In this document: piece after piece, positions 12,386-22,710 of the stretch
Position numbering within the stretch: position 1 is the stretch's first letter
How the letters are laid out: the number at the start of each line of letters is the position of its first letter
Source: Glandiceps talaboti
Taxonomy: Eukaryota > Hemichordata > Enteropneusta > Spengelidae
Length of the DNA stretch: 62,500 bases
Reading direction: 5' to 3'
Assembly: GCF_964340395.1 (NCBI RefSeq)
Contig: NC_135559.1
Location: forward strand, 8,176,259-8,238,758
Position numbers and translations under genes: made by a program
The notes under the pieces: model-generated
The model's input: only the letters and a program-made list of their open reading frames with translations
Database searches by the model: none
Told to the model about the DNA's origin: nothing

Positions 12386-12532
12386 CGTTAGGCTCGGAAA
12401 ACATGGTATAGATTTTGAATTTCTTGGTGTTGTTTTTTGTTTTTGTTTTCATGCATGTGTGGGGAAAGTTCACGTATGTGTATCCGTGTTATAGACAGCA
12501 CAAAACGATCGTTGATTTCATGTATGTATATA

Positions 12533-12536
12533 TATG

Positions 12537-12592
<56 letters not shown>
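12533..12592. repeat. (TA)n(TG)n microsatellite in intron 1
   Basis: Alternating TATA then about 20 TG units, about 110 bp before the coding exon. Frames through it are artefacts. Confidence 0.95.
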
Positions 12593-12595
<3 letters not shown>

Positions 12596-12702
12596 TATCA
12601 AGATATATTTATATATTACACATGGTTATTTATATTTGGTGTTTTCGATATCATCTCATGTCCGCCGGTTATATATATTCTCCACATTTCTTTATTGTAG
12701 AT

Positions 12703-13044
12703 ATGGCTTCTCCAGGCGGGAAGTCATTTTTTGACGACAGAGATCTGGTATTGAAGATTTTAAAAGATGGAAAAGAGACTATTAACAGAGAATGTGACCA
12801 GAGACAGTCTGACAACAATGATTCAAATGAAGATATTGATGCGATGGTGATTATTAAGTCTGTGTTCTCCTTGTGGGTTGAAACATTTGCTAAGTACAAC
12901 TTGACTGCTGAAGACTTTCCAAAGAAAACTAAATTGTATCGTGAAATTTTGAGAAGATACGCTGGGGATGAGGAGGTACGTAGGAATTTCTTCTCTTCCT
13001 TCCTTTTCTTTGTTTGTTTGTTTGTTTGTTTGTTTGTTTGTTTT

Positions 13045-13120
<76 letters not shown>

Positions 13121-16100
13121 TCCAAACGGTTATTACTCAATAACAGGAGGAGGGTTCAGTGTTTGTGCTGGAGAAATCCTGCGTTGTCCGATAGCGTCAA
13201 ACTGAAGGACTCCTCTTCTTGCTTACAGCTGCGATAAATTTAATCAAACCCATAATGTGTGGTTCGACCCCCGACCGCAGTGACACTTAAGAGTCAAGTG
13301 GTTTAACCACTGAGCCATGCACCAACAACAATGGTACGACATTAATTGTCTTCTTTCAACCAAATTAATAGAATGAGTTCACTTCAAGTCGAAGAAGCGT
13401 GGTACGAAACAGCTTAGATCACAAATATTTTCCAGATGAAAGAATAAAAATATTGGGGAATGTTATGATTATATTTTGTACTTTTGAAAAATTGAGAAAA
13501 GCAATCTCGACTTTCATTTTGACTTATATTGTGAACAGTAGAATCACCGACAAGTGCGAGTCGTTGTGGCGTGGATTGGAATCAAATTCTATAGTTACTA
13601 ATCGAACGCGTTCAACTTTTATGTTAATTTATTGATAAAATTCTGGTTACTAATAAATCCGGTATACAGTGTCAGAGCAGTTTTCTTTCTAAGGATAACA
13701 TTGGAGTTTTGAAGCTCAAGTCTTGTTAAAGTTGATTCAATATACACAGCAACAGTCTAGCGTGAAAACAGTCCGGGTACAGCCAACGAAGATCTCGCAA
13801 AAAGCTGTACCGTCGTACGAAATTTTTCAGTGGGCGGGCAATTTGCTTCGTTTAATAGCGGGAGGGAACACACTTGTCAAGCACAAATTGCGTCGGGGAT
13901 GTCCTGATTTTGATACCGGCAGTGAGAGGGGAAATTGTGTTGGGGGAGTGGCGGAGAGTTCTGTTATATTATGTAAGGAAACGCATATTGTGACGTCAAA
14001 ATGAATTTTTTGGTATTATAGTGGAAAGCACAAATGTTTTCCTGATGGGTAGTAAGTAAATCATTCACAATATTGGGTGGGCAGTGCGCTGGCGAGCAAG
14101 TTGAAACCCCGTGGGAGGGAGGGAAGGAGGGCAGACATCCTTCGCCACCAGTGGAAGGTCACATAAGAACAGTTAAGCACCCTCTCCGCAATGTTTTAGG
14201 GACAATTTTATTACAAACATAATTTCTGGTTTGAAACAACACAATTTTAATGAAAACCACAAATCTGCCCACTGGTTACACCTCAACATTATTTGAGAGT
14301 AAAAAGTCGATAAGACATGGTATTCTTCATAAAGCTGTGACGACTGTGTTACTAAGTATGGGAAAATAAAAGATTGAAAATTTCCGTGAAAACAAGACAG
14401 CATATCCTCACATTTCTTCTTAATATTTCAAAATGATTAAGAACAAGCTTTCATATTTCAAAGTGTGGAGATTTTTAATACAATTTGTCCCTGATTGATT
14501 TAACATTGATGAAAATCAAGCAATTAGAAATGTTGATTATTGTGTTTTTGTTTCTCTCCTTGAAAGATTTTAGATATTATTGGTTTAAGTGGATGGAAAT
14601 ATTATAGGAAGACTCCATTATCCGTGGGTGACGATGCCCCTGATGTTGGGTTGATATCAGTGGATGACGGGAAAAAACATCTCATCTCTGAATTACACCA
14701 AGACAAAAATAAGCCTCTGGTAATACTGGGCTCGTCGAAAACCTGACCTTTCTTGTCGGTAGGTACCATGGTTGTTAGAGTTGGTTGGAGTCTGGGAGGT
14801 GGGGATTATACTTCAATGGTTGGAGCTATCCCCCTCACCTCCGTCCACCCTTTCCTACTTCTCTTTCGTGTTTATCGATCTCGGGCTTAACTTAACTGTT
14901 AGTGTTTGTGTTGCCAGTATACGTAAGCCGTGCCGCTATGTGAGTGACTGTTTTAAATAGGTTATAGTTATGTTAGATTTGAGACAAATAACACATTCAA
15001 TAGTGTTGCTAGTAAAAACGATACAGACTCTTGGTAATAGTACTTGTTAGTTTGTTTCCTTTTGAATCACTTAGGTCCTTTGTCTTCTGATTTTAGAGAT
15101 AATAATAATAATAATAATAATACGGATCTATAATGAGCCTTTCTTCCTGAGAGCTGAAGGCGCTCACAATTATTACCGCTGGCACAAATCAATGGCAGCA
15201 CAACGCCCCTTTACACTTCCTCAACTCCCTGGGGAGCATACAATCCATTGTAGCCTCTATAAGCGCAAAGCATTCACATTGCAACCTCTATCCTACCAGG
15301 TCCTGAATTATACAGCTGGGTTGACTAAGGCACAATCATGGTTCAAATCTTGCCAAAGGACTTTAGCCATTCAGAAGCAAACGGCAGCGACGGGCCTCGA
15401 ACCTGCAATTGCAACCTGCAGATTCCAAGCAAGCCACGCTAACCATTCGCCCATCATGAATCCATGCTAACACACAAAACAAGTTCGAATTCGACCAAAT
15501 TTTAAAATAATCCGTGTCGGTTTTTTCTTTGTAGGCCGTGGTAGCGAACGGTCGACTCGGTGACTTGTACAACAAGTTCAAAGGAGAGATAGAACTACTT
15601 GTTGTATATCTACAAGAAGCCCATCCAAGTAACGGCTTCAAAGTTGATCGCCATAGCAATATTGAGCAACACATAAACTTGAAGGAGAAGATGGAAGCCG
15701 CGAAGGAACTGATTATGTTGTGTCCCCAGGAGGATATCATCAGCACAAATGTACAGGATGCAGACAAGGTTGGTATATAAGGTTATAAGAACTGAATATG
15801 ACGTTGAAAGTTTACGCGAAATTTTCTATATCTCTACATAAAAAACTTCGAGCACCACAGCTAGAAGTCCAATATTAGATTGTGTCATAGAATGCCCAAG
15901 GTATAACCGTTATTCCTATATTTTGCCTTCGAACGCGTTGAACCTAGCCTCTCTGTTTTTTTTATGTAGTCAAGAGTTAAGTGTACAAACAAACTAACAT
16001 TTCAGTATACAATGACAAGTTCCTACAGTTTGCCTAACAGTGTGAACACTTCGCTGAGACACGTTTTTTTTAATGAGTGAGATAACATTAGAAATAATTG

Positions 16101-19100
16101 GATATGTGATCACTATCAAACCTGACCAGTTATCCCCACTGAGTGACACAATGGCAGCACACACACACTGTCAGGTACTAATACATACACAGAAGTTTTG
16201 GTGAAGTCACACAACTTTTAACACTCAACAACGTCTACATGTCTTCATTTTATTTTTTGTAATCACACAATGTCATACAAGCTCAATAAGCGAACTTCGT
16301 TCGTTTAGGGGAGTGAGGGGGTCTGGCATCAATGCGACTGGCTGAACTTCATTTTCGCACTTTTGACCCAATTTCGAAAACTTTCACGCCTTCACTTATA
16401 AAAGCTTCTGTATTTACTACTGACATGTTGATAAGTTGATAACTATATAATTGCTTCTAATGTGATATACAATGCTGGGTTCCCGGTAGTATTTTTATGT
16501 GTTTAACATCATCTCAGTGAACAGGTTCACGAGGTTAGAAATTCATGTTTACCATGTTTTTACCGTATTTTTTTTTTGTTTTTACGTACCGATCGTAGTG
16601 GTGTGACCGCTACATTTTGCATCATGTCATGGTTTACATCATATATATATATACGTGTGATGTCGCACTTGTGAACGGGGAGGGGGAGGGGATGGGATGG
16701 GGAGGGGGGGGTGTTGTTCAGAACAATGCTGTTCGCTCATTGAGCTTGTGCGACATTGTGCGATCGTCCTTTATACTAAATTAGTATCTGACTGTGTGTT
16801 TAATAATAATAAATTCTTATCAGCGCATTACGCAACAGCCTCAATGCGCTTTACAATACTGAAAAAAAAAAAAAAAAAAAAAACTTGATTTGCATAGAAA
16901 TCAAAACCAAAACCAAAAACTTGACGTTCACTATTGATTACTATTAAAAACAACAACTTGAAATTCACTAAAAAACAAAACTTATTGATTACTGCATATA
17001 AAAGTATAGTATGTTCTAAAAGTTTGTAAACAAGTATGTCTTTAGTTGGGACTTGAATGTTTCGATCGATACCGCTCTCCTAATGTGAATTGGGAGAGAG
17101 TTCCATAACTTAGGACCGGCAACAGAGAAGGCGCGATCTCCGTACGTGGTAGTTGCAACACGTGGAATGGCAAGTGTAAGATGAGTACTAGAACGTAGGG
17201 CACGTGTTGGCTTGTGTATGGGTATTAGTTCAATGATGTAGGATGGTGACAGTTTGTTGACAGCCTTGTAGGTGACGAGCAAGATTTTGTATGCAATACG
17301 TTGACGTACAGGTAACCAATGAAGATTATGTAATACTGGTGAGACATGATCATATTTGCGTAGTTTGGCAACAAGTCTAGCAGCTGTGTTCTGCACACGT
17401 TGAAGTTTGTTGATCTCTTTGTCTGGTAATCCATAGAGGATGGAATTGCAATAATCCAGCCTAGAGGTAACAAATGCATGGATTAGTCTTTCGGTACTGG
17501 TATTGTCGAGGTACTTTCTAATTTGGCCGATCTTTCGAATGGCTAGGGATGCTGCTCTGCAGATGTTATTTACATGACAAGTCATTCTAAGTTCCGAGTC
17601 AAGTATAACCCCAAGGTCACGTGTTGTGGATGATGTGTTGACAGTGCTGTCCCCAATTGTGATACATGGTACAGGATTGGTTTTACTGAATCGAGATGAG
17701 AAGTGGATTATCTCTGTTTTACTGTCATTTAGCTTTAATTTATTCGATGCATACCAAGTTCGTATATCAGCAATGCATGCTTCAATACGCGAGACTGTGT
17801 TCATGTGTTGTGATCGTTTCATCATCTGGTAAAGTTGAGAGTCATCAGCATACATCATACTGTTTAGATTATGTTGTGAAATCAGATCCTCTAAGGGTGC
17901 GACATACATGGTAAAGAGTATGGGACCTAGAACTGATCCCTGTGGGACTCCAAAGTTTAGGCTGTGACAGGCAGACTTTGCATTGTTTACTGTTACGTGT
18001 TGTGTTCGATGCTGGAGGTATGACCTATGTATTGGTTGACAAAGTGCCAAAATTGATTGACCTCGCGTGATAGTGTACGTGTATACATGAAAAGTTACCA
18101 ATATCAATTTGTATCAGATCTGCCCTTACTCGTGTCCTAATCACGACACCGCATACATGTATGTTTGCTGCTATTGTGTCACTAAGTGGGGATGACTGGT
18201 CAGGTTTGATAAGGATTTCATATCCAATTACTTCTAATGTTGCCTCGCTCATAAAAAAATGTATGTGTCCCCAGCAAAGTGTTCATACTGTCGACAGTCG
18301 TTCGTGCCTTTTTTTTGCTACGTTTTATCTAAAACTAAAGTCGTCGCCTCGCTCCGATCTGGAACAATACTATAACCGGGCACTGATAAGCAACAGCTAG
18401 TATAGTGCCGACACTCACAGTTCCTACTAACGCGTATAGTACGCGCACTTTTAATAGAATTCTCAAAAACAATTATTTTGAGCAAGTTTTAGCTATTTCA
18501 TCATACCAACTGTCGTCTGCATGTATCGTAGAGGATATAGTTGATATGTCATCAATAAGAGTCTCCTTTTTCTGCGATGTGTTTGGAGCATATCCCCGGT
18601 ATATCACCTGACACATAGTTACCCCCCCCCCCCCCATCCTGAAAACATCAAGTCTCATGCGCAATGATTTACATTATTTAAACATGATGTATGCGGTGTC
18701 GTGATTAGGACACGAGTAAGGGCAGATCTGATACAAATTGATATTGGTAACTTTTCATGTATACACGTACACTATCACGAGAGGTCAATCAATTTTGGCA
18801 CTTTGTCAACCAATACATTAACGAGTGCACAACACTAGCCAGGTCAAAGTATTTTGGACTTTGCCTCTCAGTGATACACTTTCAGGACACTGTGCATAGG
18901 TATGAGTAACTCACTCTACAGCGATACAAATTATATACAGTGAAATATCGACCTTTTCTGAAGCCCCTTCTCATCTGTCCTTGTCAATCCGTACGAGACA
19001 CCACCCTCGTATATCATGTAACCATACTAGGCTGGGTCATTCGTCAAGTTTCATACCAAGCGTAGTCAATGACATCATTCAGGCTTCCAGTATTCGGCAT

Positions 19101-19692
19101 GTAAATCATGGAACGATTTACCCTGTAATATGCGAGACATTGGAATCTTTAAAGCCAACACAGAAATATATCTTAAACGTCCATATAAGAAAGTCTGATA
19201 GCATATTCCTGTAGTGTATTTATTTATTTACAGTGTATCTACTTGTCTGTTTATATATGTATCGCACCGGTATGTGGTAGTACTTATATTTACTGTTATT
19301 TTGATCGTCACAACATTTTCTCCTGCGTTTTGATTTTCACCAATACTGCCCCATTCCTCAAATATCACCTTTCTCGTTCGTCGTTTTCTTGTAAAGTTCT
19401 GCATTTTGATAAGTATCAAATAACAGTAACACATTCCAACCCTTGCGTCGCTAGGTATTGTTTCTCTTTGGGGCGTTTTCAGTAACATTTCTTGCTTTTT
19501 GTTGTTTTTGTATTGCTTCCCACTTCATCTGTACTGTCCTTGTATTATAAGCACTTTTCATTATTGAGTTATGTGTATTCATACATGTGTATATTGCTGT
19601 GTGTGTGTATGTATGCGATTGAGTACATTTGCTTCACTATTTTCTTTATTTTGAGCACTTTACTGAGTTACGTATATAGAGGTGTATGCATA

Positions 19693-19755
<63 letters not shown>

Positions 19756-20249
19756 GTACTTTTGATTCACTTCGTTGCGTCTCATTATCGATTTTGAAAT
19801 GTAGAAAAATGTACAGGTCACGGACAAGACGAGTTCCGCTGAGCTATTTCCATGGTCCACATCAGATAACAATTGTCTATTTTTTTGTATTGATTTCTTT
19901 TCGTTCGTCTGTTTCTTCTAGGAGTACCAGAGCTTTCAAACGAAACTTGAAACTGCTTGTGTGTTTTTTAAATTTAAAACTTTTAAATAACTGTCGTAAT
20001 TACTAGGTTTTTCTTTAATCCATCCAGGTTCGATTCGTAGTTGATGACATGGATAGCACATTCGCGGGTCACTACGAATCTTTTCCAGACAACAACTTCA
20101 TCGTCAAAAATGGCAAATTATTATTGATTGGGAACGACTACTCGGACAGCACCGTCGCTTCAGTGTCGTGGATAGTCGACACAGTTGATGAATGGTTAAC
20201 AAAATACTTCACTGGAACCGAGGCCGAAATCAGACGTTCCCAGTCCTAG
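12703..20249 (+). CDS. Iodothyronine deiodinase-like selenoprotein, gene 1
   Basis: Coding exons are 12703-12975, 14567-14758, 15535-15768 and 20028-20249, all phase 0 with AG/GT borders, giving 306 residues (vertebrate deiodinases are about 250-305). ATG 12703 has G at -3 after splicing and G at +4. Exon 2 encodes a hydrophilic 91-residue N-terminus beginning MASPGGKSFFDDRD, with no membrane segment; vertebrate deiodinases have one. Exon 3 carries GDDAPDVGLISVDDG and PLVILGSSKT-U-PFLS, with in-frame TGA 14744-14746 at the family's selenocysteine position (residue 151). Exon 4 has VVYLQEAHPSNGF, matching the conserved EAH/SDG block. Exon 5 has VVDDMDSTFAGHY and FIVKNGKLLLIGN, the end of the thioredoxin-like fold. 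The family reductively removes iodine from thyroid hormones; the substrate here is not known. The usual Cys two residues before Sec is Lys. Intron 4 holds a LINE and a MITE. Family assignment is strong; function is inferred. Confidence 0.85.
13009..13330. repeat. (TTTG)n(TTTC)n microsatellite plus dispersed repeat fragment in intron 2
   Basis: The tract at 13009-13121 is TTTG then TTTC units. It runs into 13125-13330, which matches the repeat at 34514-34770: shared AACCTGCG-like stretch, GTCAAACTGAA, ATAAATTTAATC, CCCCGACCGCAGTG and GTGGTTTAACCACTGAGCCA. Gene 2 intron 2 lacks the whole block, so it inserted after the gene duplication. Confidence 0.8.
14744..14746 (+). other. Predicted selenocysteine codon (UGA), gene 1
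   Basis: TGA lies in frame inside exon 3 (context AAAACC-TGA-CCTTTC). Four sense codons follow before the donor, and the frame continues through exons 4 and 5. Gene 2 has TGA at the identical site. In deiodinases this is the catalytic Sec before Pro. Confidence 0.85.
15098..15470. mobile_element. SINE-like insertion in gene 1 intron 3
   Basis: Starts with an (ATA)n run and ends GAATCCATGCTAA. It contains TGGTTCAAATCTTGCC, which resembles a pol III B box, and CCTCGAACCTGCA. The flanks GAGATAA and CACACAAAACAAGTTC are contiguous in gene 2 intron 3 (about 45857-45880), giving a clean empty site. Related sequence occurs at about 27510-27660 and 50620-50780. A SINE identity is inferred. Confidence 0.75.
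16258..16769. mobile_element. MITE, family B, copy 2 (gene 1 intron 4)
   Basis: Left end AATCACACAATGTCATACAA and right end GACATTGTGCGATCGTCC are imperfect inverted repeats. The interior matches 4944-5383, including a G-rich stretch before the right end. Gene 2 intron 4 has no copy. Confidence 0.8.
16800..18030 (-). mobile_element. 5'-truncated CR1/Jockey-type LINE in gene 1 intron 4
   Basis: One open minus-strand frame (18030 down to 17016, about 335 residues of element sequence) encodes the RT C-terminal two thirds: FGVPQGSVLGPILF, YADDSQLYQ (catalytic Asp pair), KTEIIHFSSRF, RDLGVILDSELRM, TSRLDYCNSILYGLP, LQRVQNTAARLV, LHWLPVRQRIAYKIL, AFSVAGPKLWNSLP and a C-terminus FKSQLKTYLF, then TAA. 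It lacks the fingers and endonuclease but has no internal stop, so the insertion is young. The 3' UTR probably extends to about 16800 (TCAATGCGCTTTACAATA on the plus strand). The first about 25 codons of the open frame belong to flanking DNA. It lies antisense inside the host intron and is absent from gene 2. Confidence 0.88.
18030..18816. repeat. Inverted repeat beside the LINE in gene 1 intron 4
   Basis: Arms 18030-18156 and 18689-18816 are nearly perfect reverse complements (GTGTCGTGATTAGGACACG on one, its complement on the other) around a loop of about 530 bp. Sequence of 18160-18250 also recurs inverted at about 16075-16170. Gene 2 has a single, undoubled version at about 46760-46860, so the inversion-duplication is specific to gene 1 and may have come with the LINE insertion. 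Confidence 0.75.
18830..20027. other. Rest of gene 1 intron 4, with (GT)n
   Basis: Colinear with gene 2 intron 4 (about 46860-48320). Contains (GT)n at 19693-19759. The site around 18970-18976 (CCCCTTCTCATCTGTCC) is the empty counterpart of the family A MITE found in gene 2 at 47082-47442. No gene seen. Confidence 0.65.
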
Positions 20250-20856
20250 TGGCGCCTAGATCATCATAGTGGAAGTCTGTATTCGAAAGTTTCATTTCCC
20301 GTCCCGCCAATATATGACCAGATCTAGATTTCAGCGGGAAAATCTGTTTAATTTCGGTTCTGATACCTATCTTACTCTAGACTGAGCACTGATTAATTCA
20401 TTTGAACTAAACAGTCATAATAATAATTTTAAAAAACAATTCCATGTGAGACAGTCATCTTTTGACCCTTTGTTCTTATAATCTAGTTATTTTTAAGGTA
20501 GAGTGTTGCCTTGGAGACGAAATTCACTGAAAAGTTCTTAAAATCTCTTCAAATTTTGCCGTATGAAAGTTTGTCAAATTGAAATAATAGAATATATATG
20601 TAGTTCACTGTCGTTTTGAATAGAGTTAGCACAGTATTCGGTCGCCATATTGGATTTCAAAATGAGTAAAAATTGATATTTTTATCTTTTATCAAAAATG
20701 TGCATGGTGACCTTTGATTTTTTTAATAATATTTTAACAGAGAAATGGTTTTGAACAAAACCAGCAAAACTTTAAGCAGTTTAATTCCAACTTGAAGGTA
20801 AATTTCGCGTTAAATGTGGTGTTATATACCGTTTGCTAAGCTTAATGTCGCGTTCT
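20250..20856 (+). other. Gene 1 3' UTR before the SECIS
   Basis: AT-rich sequence colinear with the gene 2 3' UTR (48543-48966). No reading frame of note. Confidence 0.65.
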
Positions 20857-20951
20857 TTTCGTCGAAAGTTTATGTATTATGACGTCATGTTGGGAGAGTC
20901 TATTAATTAGAAACAACATGACTGAGACACAGACATAACCTCTTCGAAAAC
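20857..20951 (+). promoter_or_regulatory. SECIS-like element, gene 1 3' UTR
   Basis: The 5' core ATGA (20879-20882) faces TGA (20923-20925), giving the tandem G.A pairs of a SECIS core. Helix II GTCATGTTG (20884-20892) pairs perfectly with CAACATGAC (20914-20922). Above it is a 5' bulge GGAGAG (20893-20898) and a ministem TCTA/TAGA, the form II layout. Helix I TTATGT pairs with ACATAA, and outer TTTTCG pairs with CGAAAA. The element lies about 630 nt after the stop. The normal AA (or CC) of the bulge is replaced by GAGAG. AATAAA follows at 20991-20996. Confidence 0.78.
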
Positions 20952-20990
20952 AGCTATTAAGTTTCTTAAAAGGTATAATAGTCAGCGAGG

Positions 20991-20996
20991 AATAAA
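20991..20996 (+). terminator. Polyadenylation signal AATAAA, gene 1
   Basis: AATAAA about 40 nt downstream of the SECIS-like element; places the mRNA 3' end near 21010-21030 by usual spacing. Confidence 0.55.
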
Positions 20997-21226
20997 CCAA
21001 TATAAAAGCTGATATTTGACTTGTGATCAATCAGTTTTTGACATGAAGTTTTTATAGATACTTCCTGGTGTAATTTTTAAATGTATCTATCCTTATTTTC
21101 TAAAATTGAAACGTAACTTTGTATAATATGTATTTTTGTTACCTTGTAAAACGGGTATTTTAAAAATGTTGATAAGTCTTCCTTAATTCATCATCATCAC
21201 TTTCTGACATGTGTATATTACTAACA

Positions 21227-21769
21227 GCCCGAAAACAATTTTCCAATTTCCGAAAACCTGGTATTTCACACAATTGTAGTAGGAAAAAGTGCAAAAAATG
21301 CAAAAAATCTAATATTTTTTAATAATTGTTGAAGTAAAATCCAGTTGATCAGCTTTTGAATATTCCTTCAGTGTTTGTACCTTGAAAATGTTAAGTACAT
21401 CATATTTTAACTGCAAATATCAATTCATTTAACTACATGAAAAAATGTCAGCTTGATCATACACATACCTAAATTAATGTATTTGTAATTCTGAACAGAG
21501 ATTTTTAACCTTGGCATAAAAAGAGTGAAATATTGCCAGTGAAATTATAAAAATTAATATAATTGCTGTAAGATTATCACAGTTTAAAACAAAATCGCTC
21601 AGGTCAGTTGTTGTAATCTAAAATTCCCAAGTTAGAATTTCAATTTCACTTCCCTGTCACACAAATCAGGCATTTTTTGAGGAAATAACAAAAAAGTCAT
21701 TGTCCCCTCCACCAATCTTCAATTCTACCGGACAATATAAAATGTTTCACTGACTGGTGTCGGTCAACT
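21227..21769. other. AT-rich sequence, nothing recognised
   Basis: Lies inside the segment bounded by the duplicated gene 1 3' UTR. No frame, hairpin or repeat family seen. Confidence 0.55.
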
Positions 21770-22240
21770 GTCAGATGCAGGAATTGTCCTGCAGCTGAAA
21801 GGGGTGTGTCAGATGCAGGAATTGTCCTGAGGCTGAAAGGGGTGTGTCAGTTGCAGGACTTGTCCTGAAGCTGAAAGGTGTGTGTCAGATGCAGGAATTG
21901 TCCTGAAGCTGAAAGGGGTGTGTCAGTTGCAGGACTTGTCCTGAAGCTGAAAGGGGTGTGTCAGCTGCAGGACTTGTCCTGAAGCTGAAAGGGGTGTGTC
22001 AGATGCAGGAATGGTCCTGAAGCTGAAAGGGGTGTGTCAGTTGCAGGACTTGTCCTGAAGCTAAAAGGGGTGTGTCAGTTGCAGGACTTGTCCTGAAGCT
22101 GAAAGGGGTGTGTCAGATGCAGGAATTGTCCTGCAGCTGAAAGGGCTGTGTCAGCTGCAGGAATTGTCCTGAGGCTGAAAGGGGTGTGTCAGCTGCAGGA
22201 CTTGTCCTGAAGCTGAGAGGGGAAGTGTCAACTGCAGGAT
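21770..22240. repeat. 38-bp minisatellite, about 12 copies
   Basis: The unit is GTCAGNTGCAGGANTTGTCC followed by TGAAGCTGAAAGGGGTGT. Two main versions (CAGATGCAGGAATT and CAGTTGCAGGACTT) alternate irregularly, with a third CAGCTGCAGG version. The last unit is degraded. Each unit contains CAGGANTTGTCCTG, a near palindrome. Confidence 0.95.
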
Positions 22241-22602
22241 TTAATTGCCTAACAGTTTCTGAAATTCCTGCATAGTTGAACAGCTTATAAATGCTCTGCA
22301 TGACACAAGGACTCTAGAATTGGTTCAGGATCATGGATTTTATAAAGTAACCTATAATTTATTTGTTTTCTTTTTATTTAGTTGAGTGGGGGTGCGATAT
22401 ATGGGTTTTACTGCACACGTCTGCAATGACACAATCATATGAATTATGTTCTAACACCACTCAGTATATTGTAGTCACCAAGCTCAAATAAAAATAGAAC
22501 AAATAGACAAAAAGTTACCAATAAACACACAACATTCGATAAAAAGGATTTCCAAAACATCCATGGACTTGAACCAAGTCAACCCACACTCTTGCATTAA
22601 CA

Positions 22603-22604
22603 TT

Positions 22605-22693
<89 letters not shown>

Positions 22694-22710
22694 AACAAAC
22701 AAACAAACAC
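22603..22710. repeat. (CA)n(CAAA)n microsatellite
   Basis: About 85 bp of CA followed by CAAA units. Confidence 0.96.

Noticed and set aside
12415-13143. 242-residue frame containing gene 1 coding exon
   Set aside because: Only 12703-12975 is exon. The upstream part is intron with (TG)n, and the downstream part runs past the donor into (TTTC)n.
14744-14746. TGA as a true stop making gene 1 exon 3 a pseudogene
   Set aside because: The same TGA is conserved in gene 2 at the known Sec position, the frame beyond it is intact in both, and SECIS-like hairpins follow.
21770-22240. CRISPR-like array
   Set aside because: Units are contiguous with no unique spacers, and the genome is animal; it is a minisatellite.
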